A stretch of 24,726 bases of DNA from UBA10427 sp003500135 (lineage in GTDB: Bacteria; Bacteroidota; Bacteroidia; Cytophagales; Cyclobacteriaceae): positions 1 to 24,726 of the forward strand of contig CAWZYQ010000047.1 of the NCBI GenBank assembly GCA_963966275.1, written 5' to 3'. The number at the start of each line of letters is the position of its first letter. Positions within the stretch are counted from its first letter, which is position 1. A program made the translations under genes and the position numbers. This document shows positions 1-8,238 of the stretch, piece after piece. The notes below the pieces were generated by a model. The model saw only the letters and a list, made by a program, of their open reading frames with translations, was not told where the DNA came from and searched no databases.

Positions 1-11
1 TGAATATGGGA

Positions 12-2354
12 TTAATCATCATCCTTACCCTCATTTACATTAATGAGGTCTTTGTATCTGTTATATAAGTAAGAGATCACCAGCAAAAGTATACCAAGGG
101 CAATAAAGACAATCGTTTTGGACACGGTGTCCAATTCTGCCAGATCGTAAAAGAACAACTTAATTAAAGTGATGCCCAAAATTAAAAAAGCCACTATGCG
201 CGCTGTTTTCACTTCTTTACTGATGCCTAAAATAACCAATGCCAAAGCATAGACACCCCACAAAATACTCAAAAGGGTTTTTTCAGCTTTTGGATAACGA
301 GCCATATCCATCCAATGCAAAAGTTCATCACTAAGTAACCACCAGAGAAACACCATCATAATGACCCTGAATACATTCTTAATCCACCGGTCTTCTTCCC
401 TTGCAAAAACGTATTTATATGATAACCAAGACATCCAGGCGATCATAAACAACAACAAATACCGCATCCCAATGTGCACAAATGACACCTCATAGCGCCA
501 ATTATTTTGGTCCAGATAATGTGTTCTCAGATCGTCGAGCTCAGGAAGACCGGTGGCTAGAAATGCAAAAACAGCTAAACACTGTACCACTACCAACACG
601 AGGCCCGTGTCGACATTATGAACGCGCTTATTGTTCAATACCGTCAAAAGAATGATGAAAGCAAAGGTATACACCATGCCCCACAACCTTTTGAAGCTAA
701 GAATATCGGTGTTGTGGAGGGTTTGTGTTAACTGATCATTGTCTAATGAAATGGACTTTTTGCTTGCGTCAAACCACTGTTTGAACATCAGGTCGAGTTC
801 ATTTTTAAATGCGAAATAAACCACCAGGATCAGCAATACCGGCATAAGGTATTTCATGATCTCGAATAGCTTCATTTTAAGCAATTTTTGAGAAGGGTAT
901 GAATTCAGATTGATGTAGTTGACCGCACCGAGTATGATTACAACAAAAAGCGAGGTGGCAAAGTACAAATTCCAGAAAGGCGTCAATTCCTGATCGACAT
1001 GATGAAAAGGATTTTCAAAATACACTTCAGACCAGTCTTGTACGAGGCTGAAAATTGATAAAAAGATCAATGCATAGGCCAATCTTTCAAAGACATCCGA
1101 AGTTTGCCTTCTGGCTACCCAAAACAACACAAGCGCCTCTCCTCCCCAAAGTATGGTTACCCAACTGGCATCGTACTGAACCGGTATGTACAGTGTAACA
1201 AAAACTATGGCAGCGCCTATAGACAAATAAAACAGTTTTGGCAATTGCCTTCGGTACCTATACACCAGCCCAAACGCTCCTAAATGCCAAATGCTGTTTG
1301 AAAGGGTAAACAAACCAAGGTACTTCTCCCCCCAGCTGAGATCCTGCAACACAAAATAGCCCGTAACAAAATACAGTATGGTATTGGTCAGAAATAATAG
1401 CAGGTCTTTAGGAACCAGCTTTTCCCTGGTTTTCAGGCAGTATCCGATAAACACTACGTAGAACTCAATGAAAAAGGCAAATGAAAATATTATCGAGGTC
1501 TGCCAGTCTTCATAAAAATTGCTTTGGATAGTATACCAAAACAAAAATATCAGCCAGGTGAAAACAAAAGCGGTGTAATACACCTTCTTCCAGTTTTTTA
1601 AAAAAGCAATTATCAGCAGGCCCAGGTTGATCAAAACCATGTAACCAAAATGAATGGTTGCTCCGCCTTGTTCCTGGCCAATGAGGTAGGGAATAGCATA
1701 AGCCCCCACCATTCCGATCAACGCCACGATTGATTGATTATATCGCAACGCCCCCCAAACGGTAATGGCCACCAGTGAAAGCATAACAACAAATGCGAAC
1801 CAAAAGCTGAAAAAATGATAAAATTCGGTAGCAAAGTAAGTGACGAGAAAAGCCGAAGCCGTAGCGCCGCTAAAAAGAACCGCACTAAGCGATTTCATGG
1901 ATTTAAACAATACATAGGCAACTATTCCTAAACCAGAAGCAATAAAGTAACCCGTAATAATTCGTGCAAGCGGGCTGATCAGGTCATTGTCAATGGCAAA
2001 CTTGAGCCCAATAGCTATCCCGGCGATTAATATCACGATACCAACCTTGTTGATCAGGTTCTCACCCAAAAAGCGCTCCCATTCCCATTTCTTGTTTTTT
2101 GAAGATTTAACAGGATTTTGGGAAGCCGACTCGAAAGCCCTTATAAAGTCCTCGCCTTTTTCTTTAAAGCTTTCCTTCTCTAACTCGAATTGCGATAATG
2201 TTTCTATGTTAGATTCAGAACTATCAGGAGTAGCGCCGGCATTGGATATTTTACTGCGCACCTGCCGGATTTCTTCCTGCAAAGCCTGCTGTTGCCTCTC
2301 GATGAACTCCAGTTTTTTTAATAAACCTTGTAAATCTTCCCTATTTTCCGACAT
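12..2354 (-). CDS. DUF2339 family large polytopic inner-membrane protein
   Basis: Encodes 780 aa starting at an ATG. Residues 1-45 are charged and predicted to form a coiled coil (a KKLEFIERQQQALQEEIRQV-like heptad pattern), followed by a polar linker to about residue 95. From about residue 100 to 765 the protein is an almost continuous series of hydrophobic helices, more than twenty, many rich in Trp, Phe and Tyr. This arrangement, cytoplasmic coiled coil plus more than 20 membrane spans and a length of 750-900 aa, is typical of the DUF2339 membrane family. The biochemical role of that family is not established and I do not assign one. Only 11 bases follow the stop, so its downstream neighbour is outside the window. 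It is divergent from the GNAT-hydrolase gene across a 183-bp gap (2355-2537), in which I see no convincing regulatory motif. Family assignment is by recall of overall architecture. Confidence 0.85.
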   Translation of the reverse strand: MSENREDLQGLLKKLEFIERQQQALQEEIRQVRSKISNAGATPDSSESNIETLSQFELEKESFKEKGEDFIRAFESASQNPVKSSKNKKWEWERFLGENLINKVGIVILIAGIAIGLKFAIDNDLISPLARIITGYFIASGLGIVAYVLFKSMKSLSAVLFSGATASAFLVTYFATEFYHFFSFWFAFVVMLSLVAITVWGALRYNQSIVALIGMVGAYAIPYLIGQEQGGATIHFGYMVLINLGLLIIAFLKNWKKVYYTAFVFTWLIFLFWYTIQSNFYEDWQTSIIFSFAFFIEFYVVFIGYCLKTREKLVPKDLLLFLTNTILYFVTGYFVLQDLSWGEKYLGLFTLSNSIWHLGAFGLVYRYRRQLPKLFYLSIGAAIVFVTLYIPVQYDASWVTILWGGEALVLFWVARRQTSDVFERLAYALIFLSIFSLVQDWSEVYFENPFHHVDQELTPFWNLYFATSLFVVIILGAVNYINLNSYPSQKLLKMKLFEIMKYLMPVLLILVVYFAFKNELDLMFKQWFDASKKSISLDNDQLTQTLHNTDILSFKRLWGMVYTFAFIILLTVLNNKRVHNVDTGLVLVVVQCLAVFAFLATGLPELDDLRTHYLDQNNWRYEVSFVHIGMRYLLLFMIAWMSWLSYKYVFAREEDRWIKNVFRVIMMVFLWWLLSDELLHWMDMARYPKAEKTLLSILWGVYALALVILGISKEVKTARIVAFLILGITLIKLFFYDLAELDTVSKTIVFIALGILLLVISYLYNRYKDLINVNEGKDDD

Positions 2355-2537
2355 GTGGCATGTGGTTGCGAAAATTGAAAGTACGAATTTTTGAAGAAAT
2401 TAAAACAGTTGGCGGTTCAATTATCAAATTGTAATTTCTGTTCCCATACAATATCATGGATTTTAAACTAAATTGCGCAACTATTTGCGAAGCCATTTTG
2501 AATTAAATAAGTTGACAAGGTAAATAACCGAATACCT

Positions 2538-4064
2538 ATGGGCGATTACGACAAGACCATTGAATTGAGGAGACTGAAGATAAGCGACTATGAGCAGCTC
2601 AAAACCTCCATGATCGAAGCATACGAAAATTGGCCCGGCGCTTACTGGAAGGAAAAGCACATCCAAACGCTTATCGATATTTTCCCGGAGGGGCAACTTG
2701 CTATTGTTGTAAATGAGGAAATTGTGGGAAGCGCTTTGTCGATTTTGGTTAAATACGATGATTTTGGCGACGACCATACCTATGAGCAGATCACAGGTAA
2801 TTATACCTTCAAAACACACAACCCGAAAGGCGATGTTTTGTATGGCATTGACGTTTTTATTCGACCGGAGTTCCGGGGGATGCGTCTTGCAAGGCGATTA
2901 TATGATGCGCGCAAAGAACTTTGTGAGGAGCTGAACTTACAAGCCATCGTGTTTGGCGGCAGAATACCCAATTATCATCAGTACGCTGACAAGATGACGC
3001 CTAAGCAATACATTCAAAAAGTTAAATACAAGGAAATTTACGATCCGGTACTTACCTTCCAGACCTCCAATGACTTTCACGTAAAAAAGGTGCTCAAGGG
3101 GTATCTGGAAGGTGACAAGGAGTCGAAAGAGTTTGCCGTATTGCTGCAGTGGGACAATATTTATTATGAGAAAAAACGGAAAACCGTCCTGGCGTCAAAG
3201 TCAGTGGTACGGATCGGGCTGGCGCAGTGGCAAATGCGGCTGTACAAATCACTGGATGAACTTTATGAGCAATTAGAGTTTTTTGTAGACGCTGTAGCCG
3301 GCTACAAAAGTGACTTCCTGCTGGTGCCGGAGTTTTTTAATGCACCTCTCATGGCAAAATACAATGAGCTCTCTGAGCCTGATGCCATACGGAAACTGGC
3401 AGATTTCTCCGATGAGATCAGGGAAAAGTTTGTCGAATTTGCCATGGCCTACAATATCAATATCATTGCCGGAAGTATGCCTGTCAAAAAAGGAGATAAA
3501 TTGTATAATGTGGGATACCTGTGCAGGCGTGACGGCTCTTACGAGGAATATGTTAAGCTACATGTAACGCCCGATGAAGTTAAATACTGGGGGCTTTCAG
3601 GCGGTGATCTTATTCACGTATTTGATACTGATTGCGGAAAAGTGGGCGTGCTGATCTGTTATGATATAGAATTTCCTGAACTTGGCCGCATATTGGCGGC
3701 TCAGGGCATGAATATTTTGTTTGTTCCATTCCTGACCGATACGCAAAACGGATATTCCAGAGTGCGAAATTGTGCCCAGGCAAGGGCTATTGAAAATGAA
3801 TGTTATGTGGCAATTGCCGGAAGTGTGGGCAACCTGCCGAAAGTGCATAACATGGACATTCAGTTCGCTCAATCGGTGGTGTTTACGCCATGTGATTTTG
3901 CCTTCCCTACTGCCGGTATAAAGGCAGAGGCCACTCCAAATACGGAGATGACCCTCATTGCCGATGTGGACATTGACCTGCTAAAGGAATTGCACAATTT
4001 TGGATCCGTACGCAACCTTAAAGACCGGCGGACAGATGTTTATGATGTTGTATTGAAAAAATAA
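2538..4064 (+). CDS. Bifunctional GNAT N-acetyltransferase / carbon-nitrogen hydrolase (nitrilase superfamily)
   Basis: 508 aa with two domains. Residues 8-170 form a GNAT fold: the acetyl-CoA-binding segment is visible at about 108-126 (IRPEFRGMRLARRLYDARK), preceded by the strand YGIDVFI. Residues 224-505 are a carbon-nitrogen hydrolase. The nitrilase Glu-Lys-Cys triad is readable as E265 (LVPEFFNAP), K340 (YVKLHVTPDE) and C374 (GVLICYDIEFPE). The hydrolase half should cleave a non-peptide C-N bond (amide or nitrile) by a cysteine thioester; the GNAT half should acetylate an amine. Fusions of exactly this order and length occur in many bacteria, but the substrate is not known to me. It has its own promoter region and converges on the SRPBCC gene with a 13-bp gap and no obvious terminator. 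No signal peptide, so cytoplasmic. The domain calls are firm; the reaction is inferred from family. Confidence 0.93.
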   Translation: MGDYDKTIELRRLKISDYEQLKTSMIEAYENWPGAYWKEKHIQTLIDIFPEGQLAIVVNEEIVGSALSILVKYDDFGDDHTYEQITGNYTFKTHNPKGDVLYGIDVFIRPEFRGMRLARRLYDARKELCEELNLQAIVFGGRIPNYHQYADKMTPKQYIQKVKYKEIYDPVLTFQTSNDFHVKKVLKGYLEGDKESKEFAVLLQWDNIYYEKKRKTVLASKSVVRIGLAQWQMRLYKSLDELYEQLEFFVDAVAGYKSDFLLVPEFFNAPLMAKYNELSEPDAIRKLADFSDEIREKFVEFAMAYNINIIAGSMPVKKGDKLYNVGYLCRRDGSYEEYVKLHVTPDEVKYWGLSGGDLIHVFDTDCGKVGVLICYDIEFPELGRILAAQGMNILFVPFLTDTQNGYSRVRNCAQARAIENECYVAIAGSVGNLPKVHNMDIQFAQSVVFTPCDFAFPTAGIKAEATPNTEMTLIADVDIDLLKELHNFGSVRNLKDRRTDVYDVVLKK

Positions 4065-4077
4065 ACCTATAACAGAC

Positions 4078-4638
4078 CTATTCCCCCTCGAGGTATTTTA
4101 AAAGCTGCAATAAGCTTTGCTCATTGCCTTTCACAAAAAAGTGCATCATCTTGTGGTATCTGGGCTCATTTTTATAGCCCAAACCATAGGATATCACTTT
4201 GGTACCCCCATTTTCAGTTTTTTCAAAGGTTATGATATTATAGAAATCATCCGCCTCATCTTGCATGAACTGCGGAAAATTATTGGTGATCCCTGCCTGA
4301 AGTGTTATGAGTTTTTGAGGAATAAAATTGAGAATATGTAACACAATGGTGGCGCTATCCCCAATTTGACCTTGCGGATTGTAGTTTGTTTTTATGGCGC
4401 CATTGATCTTCAGGTCTACTTCTGCAAGCGGAACTGCCCAGCTCTCCCACCCCTTTTTCGTGGTATATGCAGCCCATACCATATCGATTGGCGCTTCGGT
4501 TTCAAATGATTGCCTCATTATTAAACCGCTGTTCCCTACCGTATCAACAGCAGTATTGATCCTGGTGGAATCAAGCTGAGCCCATGTCAAATTGCAGGAC
4601 ATCGTAACTGAGAAAAATAATAAAACGATTGATTTCAT
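4078..4638 (-). CDS. Secreted SRPBCC (START/Bet v1-like) domain protein
   Basis: 186 aa. Residues 1-21 are a signal peptide (MKSIVLLFFSVTMSCNLTWAQ), so the mature protein is exported, probably periplasmic. The rest follows the AHSA1/SRPBCC pattern: an N-terminal strand (GLIMRQSFETEAPIDMVWAA), then a turn with KKGWESWAVP, then a beta meander including KTNYNPQGQIGDS, and a long C-terminal helix (KMMHFFVKGNEQSLLQLLKY). The fold makes a hydrophobic cavity that binds lipids or other small apolar ligands; no catalytic residue is diagnostic, so the ligand cannot be predicted. Export is less usual for the family, most members of which are cytoplasmic. It is divergent from the small membrane protein at 4756. 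No Shine-Dalgarno is evident in front of the ATG. Confidence 0.82.
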   Translation of the reverse strand: MKSIVLLFFSVTMSCNLTWAQLDSTRINTAVDTVGNSGLIMRQSFETEAPIDMVWAAYTTKKGWESWAVPLAEVDLKINGAIKTNYNPQGQIGDSATIVLHILNFIPQKLITLQAGITNNFPQFMQDEADDFYNIITFEKTENGGTKVISYGLGYKNEPRYHKMMHFFVKGNEQSLLQLLKYLEGE

Positions 4639-4708
4639 AGTTCAAAGACTTTCGATTATCTGATAAAATTAGCAAAAGCTGGCAAATCAATATCAATTTT
4701 GCCTATTG

Positions 4709-4716
4709 TATCTTTG
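4709..4716 (+). promoter_or_regulatory. Possible Bacteroidota -7 box upstream of the 75-aa membrane protein
   Basis: TATCTTTG matches the Bacteroidota -7 consensus TAnnTTTG exactly and lies 39 bp before the ATG at 4756. No good -33 TTTG is found at the usual spacing. A second match, TAATTTTG at 4744-4751, is so close to the ATG that it would give an almost leaderless transcript. Assignment rests on the motif alone. Confidence 0.35.
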
Positions 4717-4755
4717 GTCACGTTTCTCGAATAGATGAGTTCTTAATTTTGTCGT

Positions 4756-4983
4756 ATGAAAAAAGCAATAAACACCTGGCCATTTGTCATCATCATCAGT
4801 CTTACACTTGGTTTGGCGCCTTTTGTACCTGAACCACATATCTGGGGTAAATTGCGCTGGATTGCCGGTGGCGCCAAAGGTATGCAGCCTATCGACTGGT
4901 TTGACACCTTGCTGCATGGTCTGCCCTGGTTGTTGTTGATCCGCCTCATCATTTTGAAAACTGTGGCACGAATTAAAAACTAA
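4756..4983 (+). CDS. Conserved 75-aa two-helix membrane protein (often labelled 'RND transporter')
   Basis: 75 aa with two membrane helices, residues 8-24 and 52-70, joined by a loop with a striking conserved-looking pattern: APFVPEPHIWGKLRW, then PIDWFDTLLHGLPW. I recognise this pattern from small proteins in Bacteroidota and Actinomycetota that databases sometimes call 'RND transporter', a label with no support in the sequence: the protein is far too short to be a pump. No function can be assigned. The first helix has KK at its N terminus and the C terminus is basic (KTVARIKN). Its stop lies inside the 3' end of the convergent NmrA-like gene (11-bp overlap, 4973-4983). The coding assignment is supported by the family resemblance and by the ATG placed behind a good -7 box. 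Confidence 0.78.
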   Translation: MKKAINTWPFVIIISLTLGLAPFVPEPHIWGKLRWIAGGAKGMQPIDWFDTLLHGLPWLLLIRLIILKTVARIKN

Positions 4984-5854
4984 AGCTCGAACGCTCCCTT
5001 TCGATAAATTTACGCAAAGAATTGGGCTTATTGCCCGTCAGTTTCTCATATGCATTGGAAATAACAGGCGGTGGCTGAAACCTCGGTAAAAAGTGCAACA
5101 TGATCATCACCATAATGAATCCCGAGGCTTTTCCTGTTCTTTTTTGATAGAAATAAAAACTTATCGGATTGAAGCTATTGTATTCCAGGTTTTGACTTGT
5201 AGACTCATTAATCTGGCGAACCAATTCTAAAAAATTGAGGTTTTCATATCCGGTGATATCAAAAGCCTGTCCGGTATAAGTTTCAAAATGCCCTAACACT
5301 ACAGCTGCTACTTCTCCAATACTTTCTACATCCACCCAATTAAACAGGGCCTCACCGGATGGCACAATTATACGCTGATTTCGTTTCAGCTCATCGTAAA
5401 GCGTGGTTGTCAGGTTTTGCATGAAGTAGCTTGGACGAAGAAAAACATAGGGAATTCCCGATTGCGAGATCAGCTTTTCTATTTTGTTGTGTGGAATAAC
5501 ACTGCTTTTTTCTACGCCCTGCACGGATAGAAAAACGACGCCCCTTATTTTCTTATCTATCAGAGCATTGATAAAAGGTTGAAAATACTTTTTGACTTCA
5601 GATATATGTGACGGTCTTAATAGAAAAACAAGATCAATATCTTCCAGTGCTTCGGGAAAAGTGGACGGATTTTCAAAATCAAGTATTTTAAAATTCAATC
5701 CCTGATATAGCCGTTCCAGCTTTAAGGCGCTACTTTTACCGGGATTTCGCACACCGGGATAGACTGAAACTGATGTTTTTAAATGAGAAAACAATTGTTT
5801 GATAACCGATTTGCCGATATTTCCGCTGGCCCCTGTAATAAGTATTTTGCTCAT
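4973..5854 (-). CDS. NmrA-like / SDR-family NAD(P)-binding protein
   Basis: 293 aa if begun at the ATG at 5854 (MSKILITGASGNIG). Two in-frame ATGs lie slightly upstream, but starting there puts a useless MCVLMF stretch before the Rossmann strand, so I prefer 5854. The glycine-rich dinucleotide site is GASGNIG at residues 7-13; the region LVFLLRPSHISEVKKYFQPF followed by GVVFLSVQGVEKS and the helix HNKIEKLISQSGIPYVFLRP matches the atypical SDR / NmrA group, which often lacks the Tyr-x3-Lys active site and can act as a redox sensor or quinone reductase. Members include QorB and NAD(P)H azoreductase-like proteins. Cytoplasmic. Overlaps the convergent 75-aa gene by 11 bp. Divergent from the broken DinB-like gene across 117 bp. 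The specific substrate is unknown. Confidence 0.88.
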   Translation of the reverse strand: MSKILITGASGNIGKSVIKQLFSHLKTSVSVYPGVRNPGKSSALKLERLYQGLNFKILDFENPSTFPEALEDIDLVFLLRPSHISEVKKYFQPFINALIDKKIRGVVFLSVQGVEKSSVIPHNKIEKLISQSGIPYVFLRPSYFMQNLTTTLYDELKRNQRIIVPSGEALFNWVDVESIGEVAAVVLGHFETYTGQAFDITGYENLNFLELVRQINESTSQNLEYNSFNPISFYFYQKRTGKASGFIMVMIMLHFLPRFQPPPVISNAYEKLTGNKPNSLRKFIERERSSFSF

Positions 5855-6621
5855 GAACATTAAAACACACATTTTTCATAATGTGTAGTAATCAGAAGAT
5901 ATTTCTGAATTAATATTGTGGGTTTGTCAATAGTGAATAATGACTTTATCTTGCCATCGAAACAGGAAGAAATGGAAGCAAACCCTAAAGAATTTGATGT
6001 TGGACCTCTTTTGCCCCATCACATGAAAATCTGATCGACTTGTTGAAGTCATTGGAAAAAGGGGATTGTCAAAAACCCACGATCGCGCGGTTTTGGAACG
6101 TAAAGCAAGTAGCTGCACATATTCTTGATGGAAACATACGAGCGCTTTCTATTCAGCGTGATCAATATAATGCCGAGCAACCTCCGGCCATAGATGCTTA
6201 TCAACAACTCGTAGGTTGGCTCAATCAACTCAATGCAGATTGGATAAAAGCTTTCAACAGGGTCAGTCCGCAAGTATTGATTGCCCTTTTGCAAGCTACA
6301 GGGCCTGAAGTAAATCATTATTTTTCAAGCTTACCGCTCAACGAAAAAGCAATATTTCCTGTGGCGTGGGCTGGTGAGGCCGAAAGCTTCAACAGGCTTC
6401 ACATAGCAAGGGAATATACGGAAAGATGGTTGCACCAACAGCAAATCAGGGATGCCCTGGAAAGACCTGGAATTATGATCAGTAAATTTTTCTATCCGTT
6501 CATTCATACTTTTATGCAAGGCGACCTTCCAAAAGCATACCAGGAAGTGATAGCCGAAACGGATACACACATCACCATCGAAGTAACAGGTGGGATTGGA
6601 GGAGTATGGCATCTGTTAATC

Positions 6622-6645
6622 CCGACAAAACCGGGTTTTCGTCGG
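6622..6645. repeat. Inverted repeat (stem-loop 1 of the insertion)
   Basis: CCGAC-AAAACC at 6622-6632 is complementary to GGTTTT-C-GTCGG at 6634-6645, with one bulged C at 6640 and a single G at the centre. An 11-bp near-perfect palindrome of this quality is not expected in coding sequence. Confidence 0.8.
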
Positions 6646-6651
6646 CCCATT

Positions 6652-6666
6652 GGGCAAATTCTGCCC
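6652..6666. repeat. Inverted repeat (stem-loop 2 of the insertion)
   Basis: GGGCA (6652-6656) pairs with TGCCC (6662-6666) around the loop AATTC. A competing pairing, GCCCA (6645-6649) with TGGGC (6651-6655), overlaps it, so the element could switch between folds. Confidence 0.7.
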
Positions 6667-6876
6667 TATTGCTGGATTTGGGTTAAAGACGACCGAAAAA
6701 TGGAAACTGGTAGATGTGCCAAAAAACACACCGGATGCACAAATTTCCATTCCTCCAGATATCGCATGGAAATTGTTTTCAAAAGGGATCAACCCTGTAA
6801 TAGCACGCCGTGAGGTTAAGATTAAAGGAAAAGAAGCCCTTGGGTCACATGCATTAAATATGGTATCTGTTATGGC

Positions 6877-8238
6877 CTAGTTGGTTTCTCCTCCCCTTTG
6901 TAATAATTGGCCACTGAGGCGGATCAGTTCTATCTCAAGCGACTTGGCAGCAAATACGGCATCAAGTAACCTGGTTTCAGCATTCTGGGCATTTATTTGT
7001 GCCTGGCGCAATTCCACAGGGTTACTTTTACCCAGTCTGTAGCGTTCAAAGGCTATTTCAGCATTTTCATGTGCAACCGACAAATTCTTTCTTTCCAATT
7101 GCACTACCGCCAGGGCCCGTTCATATGATGTGTAGTTACTCTCGAGATCTGCATTTACATTGAGCATTTCCTGCTTGATTTGCAACTGTGTGTTCTTTTG
7201 CTGAATTCGAGCATTCTGTACTCTTCGGTTAATATTAGAGCCATTGAAAATTGGCACCGTAGCTCTCAGTCCGTAGTTTAACCCATCTGTGCGGTTGGAC
7301 GATAGAAACCCCGCTTGTGATTCGAATTTTTGATAGCTGTAGGCAGCTTCTACGTTAATCCTTGGCCAGCGTTCTGCCTGAATCCTCTGGATCTCCAATA
7401 ACGAAATATTTTCCCCTTTTCTAAGTATCTCAAGGGTAGAATTGTTATATAGCGTCAAATCGCGAAGTTCCACCAGATCAAATTGCTTTAGAGAAGGTAT
7501 CGAATCGGTAATTGCGAACAGGTCTCTTGGTGGCCGTGCCAGAAGTGTATTCAGGTTGATCTTGCTTTGAAGCAAAGCATTTTGCTGGACCATCAGAGCT
7601 GAGCTGTCCTGGTTATAGTCAACCTGTGCCTGAAGAAATTCCAGCTTTGATCCTTTTCCCAATTCATAACGATCCCGAGCCAGTTTCAACCGGTCTTTGC
7701 TGAAGTTCAATGTATTGTGCAATACCTCGACTTTTCTTGATTCCAATACAACCTGATAGTAATTCAATACAACATCAGCAATTAGAAATTCTGCTTCCTG
7801 TCTCCATAACAGGTTTTTCTGTGAACGGATTTCGGCAAACTGTTCATACCTTCTGAACATTCCCAATCCATCGAATACCGTCCAAACAAGATCTGCGGAA
7901 GCGCCCAAAACATTGGACCTGGCGCCTGCCCGGCTGTTTTGTCGACCATCCAAAAAGACCTGGTCAACATTTTCAATCTGCCAGTTACCACCGGCATTTC
8001 CATTCAGGTCTGGCAGAAAGCCGGCATTTCCCAAGGTGACGTTATTTTCAGCAATCTTTATATTATTATCAAAAACTTTTAATCCGTAATTGCTTTCCAG
8101 GGCTATTTCTATTGCCTGGCTCAATGATAAGTCGACGGCTTGTGTATTTGTCGTGTCCTGAGCCATGAGCTGTAAGGAACCAAACAATACACACATAAAA
8201 GCTGTCAATATTTTTATCTTCCAGTTCATAATTCTCAT
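6877..8238 (-). CDS. TolC-family outer-membrane efflux channel
   Basis: 453 aa with a signal peptide ending near LQLMAQ (residues 1-26). The mature part is two TolC/OEP repeats: long alpha-helical hairpins with the family pattern LSLSQAIEIALESNYGLK, then RDRYELGKGSKLEFLQAQVD in repeat 1 and ERYRLGKSNPVELRQAQINA in repeat 2. It forms the trimeric outer-membrane tunnel of a tripartite pump. It is the last gene of the efflux operon: its ATG shares one base with the pump stop (TAATG at 8236-8240), so translation is probably coupled. Its TAG stop overlaps the stop of the convergent pseudogene in the palindrome CTAG (6877-6880). A second ATG three codons downstream (8229) is equally possible as start. 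Typical length for Bacteroidota members. Confidence 0.95.
   Translation of the reverse strand: MRIMNWKIKILTAFMCVLFGSLQLMAQDTTNTQAVDLSLSQAIEIALESNYGLKVFDNNIKIAENNVTLGNAGFLPDLNGNAGGNWQIENVDQVFLDGRQNSRAGARSNVLGASADLVWTVFDGLGMFRRYEQFAEIRSQKNLLWRQEAEFLIADVVLNYYQVVLESRKVEVLHNTLNFSKDRLKLARDRYELGKGSKLEFLQAQVDYNQDSSALMVQQNALLQSKINLNTLLARPPRDLFAITDSIPSLKQFDLVELRDLTLYNNSTLEILRKGENISLLEIQRIQAERWPRINVEAAYSYQKFESQAGFLSSNRTDGLNYGLRATVPIFNGSNINRRVQNARIQQKNTQLQIKQEMLNVNADLESNYTSYERALAVVQLERKNLSVAHENAEIAFERYRLGKSNPVELRQAQINAQNAETRLLDAVFAAKSLEIELIRLSGQLLQRGGETN

Larger units (their letters stand above)
6620..6681. mobile_element. 62-bp palindromic insertion flanked by a 5-bp direct repeat (MITE-like)
   Basis: Inside the DinB-like gene, GTTAA occurs at 6615-6619 and again at 6682-6686. 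Deleting one copy plus the 62 bp between them joins ...W-H-L-L to K-T-T-E-K-W... in one frame, matching the expected G-x-W-x-L ... W-x-L pattern of the family. The insert holds two stem-loops (6622-6645 and 6652-6666) and no coding potential. A short non-coding insert with target-site duplication is the hallmark of a non-autonomous mobile element or a REP-like unit; which of these is unknown. Its ends are not clear terminal inverted repeats of each other, which argues against a classical MITE. No second copy is seen in this window. Confidence 0.6.
5972..6880 (+). pseudogene. Broken DinB / maleylpyruvate isomerase N-terminal-like protein
   Basis: Three reading frames together spell one protein of the mycothiol-dependent maleylpyruvate isomerase / DinB four-helix-bundle type. 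It starts at ATG 5972 (MEANPKEFDVGPLLPHH), continues from 6025 in another frame (ENLIDLLKSLEKGD, then FWNVKQVAAHILDGN, whose His is the usual metal ligand), and ends from 6687 in a third frame (TTEKWKLVDV ... GSHALNMVSVMA). Break 1 is a missing G near 6024 (atg-aaa where atg-gaa-aat restores frame). Break 2 is a 67-bp addition at 6615-6686. Adding one base and removing 67 gives exactly 281 codons including stop, which supports the reconstruction. Metal ligands later in the fold (HIAREYTERWLHQQQIR) are intact. Related proteins of about 275-280 aa are common in Bacteroidota with no fixed function. As written the gene cannot make the full protein. Confidence 0.85.

Noticed and set aside
1987..2394. 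135-codon plus-strand frame at the 5' end of the DUF2339 gene.
   Set aside because: Antisense to the coiled-coil and first helices of the real protein; no recognisable feature.
2481..2819. 112-codon minus-strand frame overlapping the start of the GNAT-hydrolase gene.
   Set aside because: Lies opposite clear GNAT coding sequence and has no motif.
4744..4751. TAATTTTG as the promoter of the 75-aa membrane protein.
   Set aside because: Only 4 bp before the ATG, leaving practically no leader; TATCTTTG at 4709 is better placed.
6040..6813. 257-codon frame taken as an intact gene with its own TTG start.
   Set aside because: Its N-terminus lacks the first 22 expected residues and its last 60 residues are out of frame after the 62-bp insertion; the three-frame reconstruction explains the data better.
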